Position numbers and translations under genes: made by a program
Shown here: positions 51,824 to 61,958 of the stretch, piece by piece
How positions within the stretch are numbered: the stretch's first letter is position 1
Layout of the letters: every line of letters begins with the position of its first letter
Notes under the pieces: generated by a model
Database searches by the model: none
Told to the model about the DNA's origin: nothing
Seen by the model: only the letters and a program-made list of their open reading frames with translations
NCBI RefSeq assembly: GCF_000702825.1
Contig: NZ_JNKF01000012.1
Coordinates: forward strand, 186,001 to 250,000
DNA length: 64,000 bases
DNA from: Prevotella sp. P6B1
GTDB lineage: Bacteria > Bacteroidota > Bacteroidia > Bacteroidales > Bacteroidaceae
Direction: 5' to 3'

Positions 51824-51891
51824 GCATTATACCCTATTTATGGTATGTAAAATACCACAGTAAGATGATTGTGGGTATGCGAAAAAAGTTG

Positions 51892-51899
51892 TAACTTTG
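51892..51899 (+). promoter_or_regulatory. -7 box of cysK
   Basis: TAACTTTG 62 bases before the cysK ATG. A small hairpin TGGTAT/ATACCA precedes it near 51841-51857. Confidence 0.45.
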
Positions 51900-51961
51900 C
51901 ACCGTGATTAGTTCACAATAAAACAAAGATGAGTTATTAATAAAAAAATAAGGTAAGGATT

Positions 51962-52909
<948 letters not shown>

Positions 52910-52935
52910 AAACGTATCATAGAGAGAGTGTTAAC

Positions 52936-52966
52936 GGCCCGGTGCTATAACAAGCATCGGGTTTTT
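52936..52966 (+). terminator. Terminator of cysK
   Basis: CCCGGTGCT/AGCATCGGG stem (one G:U) with a 6-base loop, then TTTTTATT. Confidence 0.88.
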
Positions 52967-53018
52967 ATTGCACAAAACACTCGATTTGTGCACATTCGGT
53001 GTATTTTTGTGCATTTTA

Positions 53019-53050
53019 TTTGGCTGTATGCATAAAAAAGTGTATTTTTG
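53019..53050 (+). promoter_or_regulatory. Bacteroidota-type promoter of the etfB operon
   Basis: TTTG (53019-53022), 20 bases, TATTTTTG (53043-53050); ATG at 53088. Confidence 0.65.
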
Positions 53051-53087
53051 CAGCCGATTTTGAAATTTCATTCACATTATTAAAAAT

Positions 53088-53960
53088 ATGGCTTTAAAGA
53101 TTGTTGTGCTGGCCAAGCAAGTGCCAGACACCCGAAACGTGGGTAAGGACGCCATGACTGCCGAAGGCACCGTAAACCGTGCAGCCCTGCCCGCCATCTT
53201 CAATCCAGAAGATTTGAACGCCCTGGAGCAGGCCCTTCGTCTGAAGGAGCAGAACCCAGGCTCAACAGTAGGAATCCTCACGATGGGTCCTCCACGTGCA
53301 GGTGAAATCATCCGTCAGGGATTATATCGTGGCGCTGATACTGGTTGGTTGCTTACCGACCGTCTCTTCGCTGGTGCTGATACCCTCGCTACATCTTATG
53401 CGTTGGCTACTGCCATCAAGAAGATTGGCGATGTCGACATCGTAATCGGTGGTCGCCAGGCTATCGACGGTGATACCGCTCAGGTAGGTCCTCAGGTGGC
53501 TCAGAAGCTGGGTCTCAACCAGGTTACTTATGCTGAGGAGGTTCTCTCAGTAAAGGATGGCAAGGCTACCATCAAGCGTGTCATCGACGGTGGTGTGGAG
53601 ACTGTAGAGGCTCCTCTGCCTGTTGTTATCACCGTTAACGGAAGCGCTGCTCCTTGTCGCCCCCAGAATGCTAAGCTGGTGATGAAGTACAAGCGCGCTA
53701 CTTGTCCTATGGAGCGTCCTGCCGAGGGCACACCATACGACTATCTGTACGACGAGCGCCCTGAGCTCACACTGAACCAGTGGAGCGTGGCCGACGTGGA
53801 TGGCGATGTAAACCAGTGTGGTCTGAATGGCTCACCTACCAAGGTTAAGGCCATCAAGAACATCGTGTTCCAGGCTAAGGAGTCGAAGACTTTGACGGCT
53901 TCTGATGCTGATATCGAGGGAATGATCAAAGAATTGTTGGACGAAAAAATCATTGGCTGA
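53088..53960 (+). CDS. etfB: Electron-transfer flavoprotein beta subunit
   Basis: 290 residues. MALKIVVLAKQVPDTRNVGKDAMT begins the Rossmann-like ETF domain; NPEDLNALEQALRLKE, IVIGGRQAIDGDTAQVGPQVAQ and PLPVVITVNGSAAPCRPQNAKLVMKYK follow. It binds AMP (or FAD in bifurcating types) and docks with the alpha subunit to carry electrons from acyl-CoA dehydrogenase. The gene leads an etfB-etfA-acyl-CoA dehydrogenase operon. The intergenic gap to etfA holds a strong hairpin (53984-54006). Confidence 0.95.
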   Translation: MALKIVVLAKQVPDTRNVGKDAMTAEGTVNRAALPAIFNPEDLNALEQALRLKEQNPGSTVGILTMGPPRAGEIIRQGLYRGADTGWLLTDRLFAGADTLATSYALATAIKKIGDVDIVIGGRQAIDGDTAQVGPQVAQKLGLNQVTYAEEVLSVKDGKATIKRVIDGGVETVEAPLPVVITVNGSAAPCRPQNAKLVMKYKRATCPMERPAEGTPYDYLYDERPELTLNQWSVADVDGDVNQCGLNGSPTKVKAIKNIVFQAKESKTLTASDADIEGMIKELLDEKIIG

Positions 53961-53983
53961 TATGAATTTCTGGAGCAGCGAAT

Positions 53984-54006
53984 GCCATCAAGCTTGCTTG
54001 AATGGC
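53984..54006 (+). promoter_or_regulatory. Hairpin in the etfB-etfA gap
   Basis: GCCATCAAG and CTTGAATGGC pair with one bulge around a 4-base loop. It is in the 80-base gap between two co-directed genes and could tune relative expression or mark an RNA-processing site. Confidence 0.45.
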
Positions 54007-54040
54007 TGAGTCGCGACAGAAATCTATAATTCGAAGAATT

Positions 54041-55063
54041 ATGAACAACGTATTTGTATATTGCGAAATTGAAGGTACTCAGGTACAGGAAGTATCTCAG
54101 GAGCTGTTGACCAAGGGTCGCAAGCTCGCCAATGAACTCAAGGTTGAGCTCCACGCCATTGTTGCCGGTACTGGCATCAAGGGTAAGGTTGAGGATCAGA
54201 TTCTGCCTTACGGTGTCGATAAGCTGTTTGTTTTCGACGCTAAGGACCTGTTCCCTTACACCTCAGCTCCTCACACTGATATTCTGGTTAACCTCTTCAA
54301 AGAGGAGCAGCCACAGATCTGTCTGATGGGTGCTACCGTTATCGGTCGCGACCTCGGTCCACGTGTATCGTCATCACTGACCTCTGGTCTGACTGCCGAC
54401 TGCACAGAACTGGAGATTGGTCCTTTCGAGGATAAGAAGAACAACAAGACATACGAGAACCTGCTTTATCAGATTCGTCCTGCCTTCGGTGGTAACATCG
54501 TAGCTACCATCGTTAACCCCGACCACCGTCCACAGATGGCTACAGTACGCTCTGGCGTGATGCAGAAGGCTCTGTACGATGGTGAGTGCCGCAAGGAGGT
54601 TGTTTATCCTGAGGTAAGCAAGTATGTAAGCCCCGAGGCTTTCGTAGTAAAGGTGCTCGACCACCACGTAGAAGCTGCTAAGCACAACCTGAAGGGTGCG
54701 CCTATCGTTGTAGCCGGTGGTTACGGTATGGGCTGCAAGGAGAACTTCGACCAGCTGTTCGAGCTCGCAAAGGTTCTGCATGGTGAGGTTGGTGGTTCTC
54801 GTGCCGCTGTTGATGCTGGCTGGTTGGATCACGACCGTCAGATTGGTCAGACTGGTGTTACCGTTCACCCCAAGGTGTACATCGCCTGTGGTATCTCTGG
54901 ACAGATTCAGCACATCGCTGGTATGCAGGATTCTGGTATCATCATCTCTGTCAACAGCGATCCCGATGCACCTATCAACAAGATTGCCGACTACGTCATC
55001 GTTGGCACCGTTGAGGAGGTTGTTCCAAAGTTAATTAAGTACTATAAGCAGAATAGCAAATAA
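54041..55063 (+). CDS. etfA: Electron-transfer flavoprotein alpha subunit
   Basis: 340 residues from the ATG at 54041; an in-frame ATG at 54002 would run through the hairpin. The N-terminal domain has NNVFVYCEIEGTQVQEVSQEL; the C-terminal FAD-binding domain contains APIVVAGGYGMGCKENFD, GGSRAAVDAGWLDHDRQIGQTG, and YIACGISGQIQHIAGMQDSG, ending in NSDPDAPINKIADYVIVGT. It pairs with EtfB. It is 2 bases before the acyl-CoA dehydrogenase gene. Confidence 0.96.
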   Translation: MNNVFVYCEIEGTQVQEVSQELLTKGRKLANELKVELHAIVAGTGIKGKVEDQILPYGVDKLFVFDAKDLFPYTSAPHTDILVNLFKEEQPQICLMGATVIGRDLGPRVSSSLTSGLTADCTELEIGPFEDKKNNKTYENLLYQIRPAFGGNIVATIVNPDHRPQMATVRSGVMQKALYDGECRKEVVYPEVSKYVSPEAFVVKVLDHHVEAAKHNLKGAPIVVAGGYGMGCKENFDQLFELAKVLHGEVGGSRAAVDAGWLDHDRQIGQTGVTVHPKVYIACGISGQIQHIAGMQDSGIIISVNSDPDAPINKIADYVIVGTVEEVVPKLIKYYKQNSK

Positions 55064-55065
55064 TT

Positions 55066-56793
55066 ATGGCAAACTATTATAGCGATCATCCTGAGATCGG
55101 GTTCTACTTGAACCACCCCCTGATGGCTCGTATCGTTGAGCTGAAGGAAAAAGGCTTTGCTGATGCAAAGGAATATGACTATGCCCCCGTTGACCTGGGC
55201 GATGCCATCGAGAACTACAAGCAGATTCTCGACATCACTGGCGACGTGGCTGCCAATATCATCGAGCCAAACTCTGAGAGCGTTGACCTCGAAGGTCCAC
55301 ACCTTGAGAACGGTCGTATGATCTACGCCTCTAAGACTTACGAGAACCTCGACGCCACCCGTAAGGCTGGTCTGTGGGGTGTATCAATGCCTCGCCGTTA
55401 TGGCGGTCTGAACCTGCCTAACGCAGTATTCTCGATGCTCTCTGAGATGATTTCTGCTGCTGATGCCGGTTTCCAGAACATCTGGAGCCTGCAGAGCTGT
55501 ATCGATACCCTCTATGAATTCGGTTCTGAGGAGCAGCGCCAGAAGTACATCCCCCGCGTTTGCGCCGGTGAGGGTATGAGTATGGACCTGACTGAGCCTG
55601 ATGCCGGTTCTGACCTGCAGCGCGTGATGCTGAAGGCTACCTTCGACGAGAAGGAGAACTGCTGGCGTCTGAACGGTGTGAAGCGTTTCATCACCAATGG
55701 TGACAGCGACATCCACCTTGTGCTGGCTCGTTCTGAGGAAGGCACGAAGGATGGACGTGGTCTGTCTATGTTCATCTACGACAAGCGCCAGGGCGGTGTT
55801 GACGTACGTCACATCGAGCACAAGCTGGGTATCCACGGCTCACCTACCTGTGAGCTCACCTATAAGAACGCTAAGGCAGAGCTCTGCGGTAGCACACGTC
55901 TGGGTCTGATCAAGTATGTGATGGCTCTGATGAATGGTGCCCGTCTGGGTATCGCCGCACAGAGTGTAGGTGTTGAGCAGGAGGCTTACAACGAGGGTCT
56001 GGCTTACGCTAAGGAGCGTCAGCAGTTCGGTGATAAGATCATCAACTTCCCCGCTGTTTACGATATGCTCTCTCGCATGAAGGCCAAGCTCGATGCTGGT
56101 CGTTCACTGCTGTACGAGACAGCCGCGTATGTGGATATCTACAAGTGCCTCGAGGATATCGAGCGCGACCGCAAGCTCACTCCCGAGGAGAAGCAGGAAC
56201 TGAAGAAGTACCAGCGCCTGGCCGATGCCTTCACACCACTGGCCAAGGGTATGAACTCTGAGTACGCCAACCAGAACGCTTACGATGCCATCAGCATCCA
56301 CGGTGGTTCAGGTTTCATCATGGAGTACAAGAGCCAGCGCCTGTTCCGCGACGCCCGTATCTTCTCTATCTACGAGGGTACCACTCAGTTGCAGGTTGTA
56401 GCTGCTATCCGCTACATCACCAACGGCACTATGCTCAACAACATCAAGGACATGCTGGCTGCACTGCCTGCTGAGGCTAACGCTGCTCTCAAGGCCCGTG
56501 TCGAAAAGCTCATCCCCGTTTACGAGGAGGCTCTCGCTGCTGTTAAGGCTCTCGACAATCAGGATGCTCACGACTTCCTGGCTCGCCGTCTCTACGACAT
56601 GACAGCCGAGCTGGTAATGAGCCTGCTCATCCTGCGCGACGCAACCAAGGCCCCAGAGCTCTTCGAGAAGAGCGCTAACGTATACGTTCGCATGGCCGAA
56701 GAGGATGTTCTCGGTAAGAGCGCATACATCAAGGCCTTCCAGGTTGAGGATCTTGCTAATTTCCGCGCCGCTGAAGAAGAGGTTGCAGAGTAA
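55066..56793 (+). CDS. Acyl-CoA dehydrogenase family protein
   Basis: 575 residues, longer than the usual 380 because of a C-terminal acyl-CoA-dehydrogenase_C-like domain, as in DmdC-type proteins. Motifs: MSMDLTEPDAGSDLQRV (about 167-183), WRLNGVKRFITNGD, GGVDVRHIEHKLGIHGSPTCELTY and the end-of-core IHGGSGFIMEYKSQRLFRDARIFSIYEGTTQLQ, where the YEGTTQLQ holds the usual catalytic Glu. It would feed electrons into the EtfAB encoded just upstream. The substrate, perhaps a short-chain acyl-CoA, is not proven. A terminator follows. Confidence 0.92.
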   Translation: MANYYSDHPEIGFYLNHPLMARIVELKEKGFADAKEYDYAPVDLGDAIENYKQILDITGDVAANIIEPNSESVDLEGPHLENGRMIYASKTYENLDATRKAGLWGVSMPRRYGGLNLPNAVFSMLSEMISAADAGFQNIWSLQSCIDTLYEFGSEEQRQKYIPRVCAGEGMSMDLTEPDAGSDLQRVMLKATFDEKENCWRLNGVKRFITNGDSDIHLVLARSEEGTKDGRGLSMFIYDKRQGGVDVRHIEHKLGIHGSPTCELTYKNAKAELCGSTRLGLIKYVMALMNGARLGIAAQSVGVEQEAYNEGLAYAKERQQFGDKIINFPAVYDMLSRMKAKLDAGRSLLYETAAYVDIYKCLEDIERDRKLTPEEKQELKKYQRLADAFTPLAKGMNSEYANQNAYDAISIHGGSGFIMEYKSQRLFRDARIFSIYEGTTQLQVVAAIRYITNGTMLNNIKDMLAALPAEANAALKARVEKLIPVYEEALAAVKALDNQDAHDFLARRLYDMTAELVMSLLILRDATKAPELFEKSANVYVRMAEEDVLGKSAYIKAFQVEDLANFRAAEEEVAE

Positions 56794-56815
56794 GCAATCC
56801 CCATATAACAAAAAA

Positions 56816-56845
56816 ATGAGCATCCCGAAAAAGGATGCTCATTTT
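56816..56845. terminator. Terminator after the acyl-CoA dehydrogenase gene
   Basis: Perfect 10-bp stem ATGAGCATCC/GGATGCTCAT with a 7-base loop, A-run before and TTTT after; it may serve also the convergent aminotransferase gene. Confidence 0.88.
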
Positions 56846-56881
56846 ATATTTGGTTTATCGTAACTGCCTATAATCAGGCAC

Positions 56882-58174
56882 CTACTCAAGCGCACTCTTA
56901 ATCGTCTCGACAATATACTTTACGTCATCTTCACTGACACACGGGCCAGAAGGTAGACACATACCTATCTTAAACAAAGCTTCTGATACGCCGTTAACAT
57001 ACGCAGGTGCCGATGCATAAACTGGCTGCTTATGCATAGGTTTCCACAATGGACGTGCCTCGATATTGGCTTGATTCATAAATTCTCGCAGTGCCTCTAC
57101 ATTATCATTTGGCTGACAATCAGTCGTAGGCGAAGATGCTGCATGAATCACACCTGCTGCTCCGCCGACAGCACCTGTCACAATAGTCTTGTAAGCATTT
57201 TCTTGCCCTTTTATTCTTAACTCCGGATCAAGCGTAATTGTACACAGCCAATAGTTACTGTCATATTCCCCTGTGTTTGGTTGAGCGTGGACGTGAATGC
57301 CGTTCACGTCAGCCAACAACTCCTCGTACATCTTCTGAACATGCTTGTGATGAGTCAAATGATCCTCAGCTACTGTCATCTGACCACGCCCGATGCCCGC
57401 ACAGATATTGCTCATACGATAGTTGTACCCTATCTTCTCGTGCTGGTAGTAAGGATAGCTTTCGCGGTACTGTGTGGCATACATCATAATCTCTCGCCAC
57501 TCAGCATCGTTGGCAGTAATCAGCGCACCACCACCAGAGGTCGTAATCATCTTATTACCATTGAAACTCAGCACACCATACTTTCCGAAGGTCCCAAGCA
57601 CCCGACCCTTATATCGTGAGCCGAATCCCTCAGCAGCATCCTCCACAACTGGTATGCCGTATCTATCCGCAATTTCCATAATTTCGTCAATCCGATATGG
57701 CATACCATACAAGGCCACAGGCACGATGGCCTTCGGTTTCTTGCCCGTCTTGGCGATGCGGTCTTTGATGGTCTCTTCCATCAGTTCCGGATCCATATTC
57801 CATGTATCGGGTTCCGAATCGATGAATACAGGCGTTGCTCCAAGATACGTCACTGGGTGCGCTGAAGCACAAAAAGTAAAGCTCTGAGTAATCACCTCAT
57901 CACCCGGCCCTACCCCACAGTTCAACAGCGCAAGGTGGACAGCAGCAGTTCCTGACGAAAGCGCCACTACTCTCTTAGAGAAGGACTCGTATCTTCCTTC
58001 TTCCTTCACCTCTCTTACATCCGATACAAATGTCTCGAGGTCCTTCTCAAACCCATCCACATTAGGTCCAAGAGGCACCACCCAGTTTGTATCAAAAGCC
58101 TCTTTGATATACTTCTGTTCAAGTCCTTCATCCGACATATGCGCCAGACAAAGATATATTCTTTTTCTTTCCAT
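56882..58174 (-). CDS. DegT/DnrJ/EryC1/StrS-type sugar aminotransferase
   Basis: 430 residues. PLP-dependent nucleotide-sugar aminotransferase: ALSSGTAAVHLALLNCGVGPGDEVI (71-95), EDAAEGFGSRYKG (178-190) and the Schiff-base lysine K208 in FNGNKMITTSGGG are intact. The family start RIYLCLAHMSDEGLEQKYI resembles PglE/LegC-type enzymes that make 4-amino sugars. Its start lies inside the end of the upstream GT2 gene (47-base overlap), but this is the start that fits the family. It is the last gene of the surface-glycan locus and matches a nearby PglC-type transferase and hexapeptide acyltransferases, which together would make an N-acylated amino sugar. Confidence 0.9.
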   Translation of the reverse strand: MERKRIYLCLAHMSDEGLEQKYIKEAFDTNWVVPLGPNVDGFEKDLETFVSDVREVKEEGRYESFSKRVVALSSGTAAVHLALLNCGVGPGDEVITQSFTFCASAHPVTYLGATPVFIDSEPDTWNMDPELMEETIKDRIAKTGKKPKAIVPVALYGMPYRIDEIMEIADRYGIPVVEDAAEGFGSRYKGRVLGTFGKYGVLSFNGNKMITTSGGGALITANDAEWREIMMYATQYRESYPYYQHEKIGYNYRMSNICAGIGRGQMTVAEDHLTHHKHVQKMYEELLADVNGIHVHAQPNTGEYDSNYWLCTITLDPELRIKGQENAYKTIVTGAVGGAAGVIHAASSPTTDCQPNDNVEALREFMNQANIEARPLWKPMHKQPVYASAPAYVNGVSEALFKIGMCLPSGPCVSEDDVKYIVETIKSALE

Positions 58175-59183
58175 TATATTTCAGATTTCTTTTAGTCCTA
58201 TTTACTTTTAAATACAGGCTAATAAGGGAGTGAAGAAAACTCTCCCCCACACGATACCTCAACAGAGTTCTCGTGGCTGTAAGGAGCAATATCCCGTTTA
58301 GATCTTTTCTTGCAGAAAACTCCTTTTTGAACTTTTTGGTACTTTGTGCAAAAGAAGGAATCTTCGGATTGTTGATATAGTGGTAACAGATACTGCGCGT
58401 ATAACATTTTGCCTCCCTTCGACTATCATTTTCTGTGAAATGATTCGCAATTTCTTCATATATGACACTAAAGTGTCGAGCCTTCTCTGCCTTGTCCAGA
58501 CCTGTTGTAATAGAGCGAGGGCGCCTATAATAGATATAGGTCATGTCAGGAATGGCATAAAAATGTCGAAGATATTTCACGGCATAGAAAAACCACAAAA
58601 TGTCTTCATACAAAAGTCCTTCCTTAAAATACAACTGGTTTTGATGCAGGAAGTCTTTCTTTATAAGCTTATTCCACATATAAACATTTATACCCTTCTT
58701 TCTAAACCAATAATCTCTGACGGCCTCCAAGGAAGACAGTTCAATATCCGTTCCTTTTTTGCATGGTGATAGGTTCGGGGGTGTAGGAGAGCCCTCCGTA
58801 CAACGAACATAGCCTCCCATTACCATCTCAATAGATGTATCCTTCAAGACTGGTCTTACCAGTTTCTCAATGCAATCTGCAGTCAATTCATCGTCACTGT
58901 CAAAGAAGAATAAATAATCACCTGTAGCCGCTTGTAATCCGGTATTCCTGGCTGCAGACAGCCCTCGGTTCTTCTCGTGATGAAGAACAGAAAACCGAAT
59001 AGGTCCTTGATAATCGGCAATGAGACGCTCACATTTCTCAATACTATCATCGGGGGTGGCATCATCCACAATAATACACTCGATGTTTGAATAAGTCTGG
59101 TTCATCACAGACCTGATACAACGTCCAATATAGGCAGAAACGCCATACACAGGTATGATGATTGATATATTAATTATGTCCAT
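58128..59183 (-). CDS. Glycosyltransferase family 2
   Basis: 351 residues. The GT-A fold motifs are IIIPVYGVSAYIGRCIRSVMNQTYSNIECIIVDDATPDDS (in part) with the nucleotide-binding Asp, GLSAARNTGLQAATGDYLFFFDSDDEL with the DSD metal triad (about 95-97), and an aromatic-rich middle. The C-terminal 150 residues have no clear domain. It would add a sugar to a lipid-linked glycan. It overlaps the aminotransferase gene by 47 bases and the sugar transferase gene by 14. The A/T content is higher than in the housekeeping genes. Confidence 0.9.
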   Translation of the reverse strand: MDIINISIIIPVYGVSAYIGRCIRSVMNQTYSNIECIIVDDATPDDSIEKCERLIADYQGPIRFSVLHHEKNRGLSAARNTGLQAATGDYLFFFDSDDELTADCIEKLVRPVLKDTSIEMVMGGYVRCTEGSPTPPNLSPCKKGTDIELSSLEAVRDYWFRKKGINVYMWNKLIKKDFLHQNQLYFKEGLLYEDILWFFYAVKYLRHFYAIPDMTYIYYRRPRSITTGLDKAEKARHFSVIYEEIANHFTENDSRREAKCYTRSICYHYINNPKIPSFAQSTKKFKKEFSARKDLNGILLLTATRTLLRYRVGESFLHSLISLYLKVNRTKRNLKYNGKKKNISLSGAYVG

Positions 59184-59784
59184 TAAATGCTTCTATAGTA
59201 GCTGATTCTCCTGATTCGTTGTTGATATCAGCTCGTTTAACAACCTTCATTATAGTTATCCATATTACCTTTAAATCAGTCAATAATGTGCAATGATCCA
59301 CATACCACACATCCAACTTAAACTTCTCTTCCCAACTAATATTATTCCTTCCATGGCACTGTGCCCAGCCACTGATGCCAGGACGCACCTCATGGCGGCG
59401 CATCTGCTCTGCACTATATAATGGCAGATATTTCACCAACAAAGGTCTCGGTCCTATCAGAGCCATATCGCCTTTCAGCACGTTTATCAACTGTGGCAAT
59501 TCGTCAATCGATGTTGATCTTACAAATTTACCCACCTTTGTCAAGCGCTGTGCATCTGGTAGCAAATTACCATTCGCGTCACGTTCATCCGTCATAGTCT
59601 TAAACTTGACAACCTTGAATATCTTCGCATCTTTACCCGGTCGTTCTTGAAAGAAAAACGCTCCAGCCCCCTTATTGGCAAAATGTAACCAGATGGTTAC
59701 AACCAACAGAATCGGGGAAATGCAGACTAAAGCAATAAGCGAGATACAAAAGTCCAGCACTCGCTTAAAGAAATGTTTATACAT
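59170..59784 (-). CDS. Undecaprenyl-phosphate sugar phosphotransferase (PglC-type, small)
   Basis: 204 residues, the short monotopic phosphoglycosyl transferase type. The N-terminal re-entrant helix is FFKRVLDFCISLIALVCISPILLVV (in part), followed by FFQERPGKDAKIFKVVKFKTM, the Asp-Glu catalytic dyad in STSIDELPQLINVLKGDMALIGPRP and VRPGISGWAQ. It moves a phospho-sugar from a UDP-sugar to undecaprenyl phosphate, starting glycan assembly. Overlap of 14 bases with the following GT2 gene shows an operon. Likely substrate is a diacetamido- or 4-amino-type sugar, consistent with the neighbours. Confidence 0.93.
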   Translation of the reverse strand: MYKHFFKRVLDFCISLIALVCISPILLVVTIWLHFANKGAGAFFFQERPGKDAKIFKVVKFKTMTDERDANGNLLPDAQRLTKVGKFVRSTSIDELPQLINVLKGDMALIGPRPLLVKYLPLYSAEQMRRHEVRPGISGWAQCHGRNNISWEEKFKLDVWYVDHCTLLTDLKVIWITIMKVVKRADINNESGESATIEAFNGHN

Positions 59785-59791
59785 ATTTTAT

Positions 59792-60670
59792 TTATAGATT
59801 CACCACATTCACTTTTCCCCAATCTATCAACCTATCCGCCTCTCCGACACTCACAAACTCATGTTCCGTCAGCAGTTGCTGCAGCTTGCCGTAAGCATCT
59901 CCTTTTCCTATATTCATCTTCACATAGCGAACAATTCTGTTCTTCAGTGTGCCCGGTTCTTTGAAATTCTCCTCATACTCAGCCTTACTCTTGAATTCGA
60001 ATCTGTGATGAATCAAGTCGTTTAGGTGGAAATAGCAGATATTATAGTCACGCTGCTTCATGGTCTTCGACACCAGCCAATAAGGCAACAGCCTGAAAAA
60101 ACCGCCACCTGAATAAGCCATATTTTTTCCCAGAATTGACGTCAGGCTAATGGGATATTCTTTTAATGTAGCACCCTCGTGCTTGATGATGCAGGGCGTG
60201 TCCTGAGGGAAGGCCTTATAGCCTCCGAAATCCCGCGAAGTTGGGAAGATGGAGGCATCACTCTCTATGCCACAGTCAGCCAGCACATTGACAGCCCACT
60301 TGTTCTGATGAGTAATGGAAAAGGCAGGTGCACGATAGCTCACCACTTTCTTTCCTATTACGTTCTCCAGAGCTTTCAGTGCCTCTTGGGTATCTTTCAG
60401 CAGTTGCTCTTCATTCATCTTGTCCAGCCAGACGTGCTCGTTGGAGTGGCAGCCCACCTCATGTCCGCGCCTTGCTATCTCACGAACCACTTGCGGGAAG
60501 TCTGTTGCCAGCTTACCTAAGCAGAAACACGTTGCCTTAATATTTAATCTGTCAAGTTCGTCTAAGACCTTTGCAAAGGCCTCGTCGAACTGTTGGTATC
60601 TGAAAGCCCTGCCGTCGTGCAGTATCTTCTCCAAATACCACTCCTCTACATCAAATGTCAGTATATTCAC
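59792..60670 (-). CDS. Polysaccharide deacetylase family protein
   Basis: 292 residues. NodB-homology motifs: TFDVEEWYLEK (4-14; Asp and Glu), RGHEVGCHSNEHVWLD with H-x3-H (about 72-85) and SYRAPAFSITHQNKW. These form a metal-binding carbohydrate esterase site. The C-terminal 90 residues contain the DUF3473-like region seen in capsule- and exopolysaccharide-linked members. It probably removes acetyl groups from a glycan before export. No signal peptide is seen, so it may act in the cytoplasm. Starts 4 bases into the preceding acyltransferase gene's end. Confidence 0.88.
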   Translation of the reverse strand: MNILTFDVEEWYLEKILHDGRAFRYQQFDEAFAKVLDELDRLNIKATCFCLGKLATDFPQVVREIARRGHEVGCHSNEHVWLDKMNEEQLLKDTQEALKALENVIGKKVVSYRAPAFSITHQNKWAVNVLADCGIESDASIFPTSRDFGGYKAFPQDTPCIIKHEGATLKEYPISLTSILGKNMAYSGGGFFRLLPYWLVSKTMKQRDYNICYFHLNDLIHHRFEFKSKAEYEENFKEPGTLKNRIVRYVKMNIGKGDAYGKLQQLLTEHEFVSVGEADRLIDWGKVNVVNL

Positions 60671-61239
60671 TTGTCTCTCGATTTTTGAAAATCTCCATAC
60701 AACCTTGCTGCTAATTTGTCATCAACCCCACAAATCTTTTCGATTCCGAACTTCTTGCGGAAAGCATCTGAATGGGCCCTGTGCTTCTCCACATATTCGT
60801 CGAAGCTGCAGATACGTCTTGCGGGAACGCCTGCATAAACCGAATTGTCGGGAATGTCTTTGTTGACCAGACTGCCAGCACCGATGATGACATTATTGCC
60901 AATGCGTGTATTATACAATATCCGTGTACCCGCACCGACAAACACATTGTTCATGATTTCAATGCAACCAACCTTCTCCATGAATTTACGCCCCCCGTTT
61001 TGGTTATTGAGCAATAAATGGATTGCATCATGGGTAGTAAAATGAACATCCGTGGCAATAATCACATTGTCGTGTATAAAAATAAGGTTTGAATACAATG
61101 GAACCTTTTTAATGTTTACAATACAATTTCTCCCCACATGTCCGAAGAGACGAAACAGTTTTATTACCGTCATCCTAATGCTGAGACTTGGAGTTGCAGA
61201 CAGAACCGCACTAAATAAGAGTCTTTTATTTCTGTTCAT
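60667..61239 (-). CDS. Left-handed beta-helix acyltransferase (hexapeptide repeat)
   Basis: 190 residues. Hexapeptide-repeat pattern with FIHDNVIIATDVHFTTHD, the repeat core GAGTRILYNTRIGNNVIIGAGSLVNKDIPDNSVYAGVPARRI and a conserved active-site-like His in FTTHD. It resembles xenobiotic/maltose/galactoside O-acetyltransferases. It would transfer an acetyl or longer acyl group from CoA or ACP to a sugar. It overlaps the deacetylase gene by 4 bases, and lies in an ACP-containing locus. Confidence 0.9.
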   Translation of the reverse strand: MNRNKRLLFSAVLSATPSLSIRMTVIKLFRLFGHVGRNCIVNIKKVPLYSNLIFIHDNVIIATDVHFTTHDAIHLLLNNQNGGRKFMEKVGCIEIMNNVFVGAGTRILYNTRIGNNVIIGAGSLVNKDIPDNSVYAGVPARRICSFDEYVEKHRAHSDAFRKKFGIEKICGVDDKLAARLYGDFQKSRDK

Positions 61240-61271
61240 ATTTCTGTTACTTCGAAAAATATATACTTCTT

Positions 61272-61877
61272 CTATTCTTTGCTCGCATCCGGGCTTTCAG
61301 GAGCAGACCTTTCTGGTATCTCTTTGACAACTTTGGCCGGACGACCTGTTGCAATAGTCCATGCCGGAATGTCTTTTGTCACTAACGATCCGGCACCTAT
61401 AATGGCTCCTTCTCCAATAGTCACACCTGGCATAACGAAAGATTCCATTCCGACAAGTGAGCCTTTGCACAGATGTATTGGTTTCAGCTTATACCCTAAT
61501 TTGGCATAATCGTCACCAACACAATAATGACTCAAATCACGCTGATGGCACAAAAGCCTTGTACCTCCGGCGATGTGCGCATGGTCATCAATATAGATTA
61601 AGTCCGCATGTCCGGCATCAATTCTCACGTTATCGCCGACAAATATGTCCTTGCCAACATGACAGCCTATCTTCTTCAACACCCAGGGTCTGATCTTGCG
61701 AGGCTCCAATGGTGCCAGCAACCATGAATTCATCATAAATTTAAGCAAGAAATCATCGCGATAGGTCTTACAAACCCGTTTAAATACTTGCCATAACGAA
61801 ACCTGCCCATACTCTTCTTCAGAATAATTTAGCCCAATTTTCCTTAACATCCTATAAGTAACACTCAATTTTTCCAT
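61272..61877 (-). CDS. Second left-handed beta-helix acyltransferase
   Basis: 201 residues. An N-terminal helical part (about 1-55) is followed by hexapeptide repeats: IGCHVGKDIFVGDNVRIDAG, IYIDDHAHIAGGTRLLCHQRDLSH and MPGVTIGEGAIIGAGSLVTKDIPAWTIATGRPAKVV. A His in CHQRDLSHY is at the usual active-site place. It should acylate a sugar. The two acyltransferase genes are separated by 32 bases. The ACP, KAS III and acyl-AMP ligase genes upstream suggest that the acyl donor could be ACP-bound. Confidence 0.9.
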   Translation of the reverse strand: MEKLSVTYRMLRKIGLNYSEEEYGQVSLWQVFKRVCKTYRDDFLLKFMMNSWLLAPLEPRKIRPWVLKKIGCHVGKDIFVGDNVRIDAGHADLIYIDDHAHIAGGTRLLCHQRDLSHYCVGDDYAKLGYKLKPIHLCKGSLVGMESFVMPGVTIGEGAIIGAGSLVTKDIPAWTIATGRPAKVVKEIPERSAPESPDASKE

Positions 61878-61958
61878 AATCGTACTATTTCCTAAACTTG
61901 GCGTAATTCTTCAATCGTAGAAGCATCTATTTCTATAGACTGAACGGATTATAGCAAT

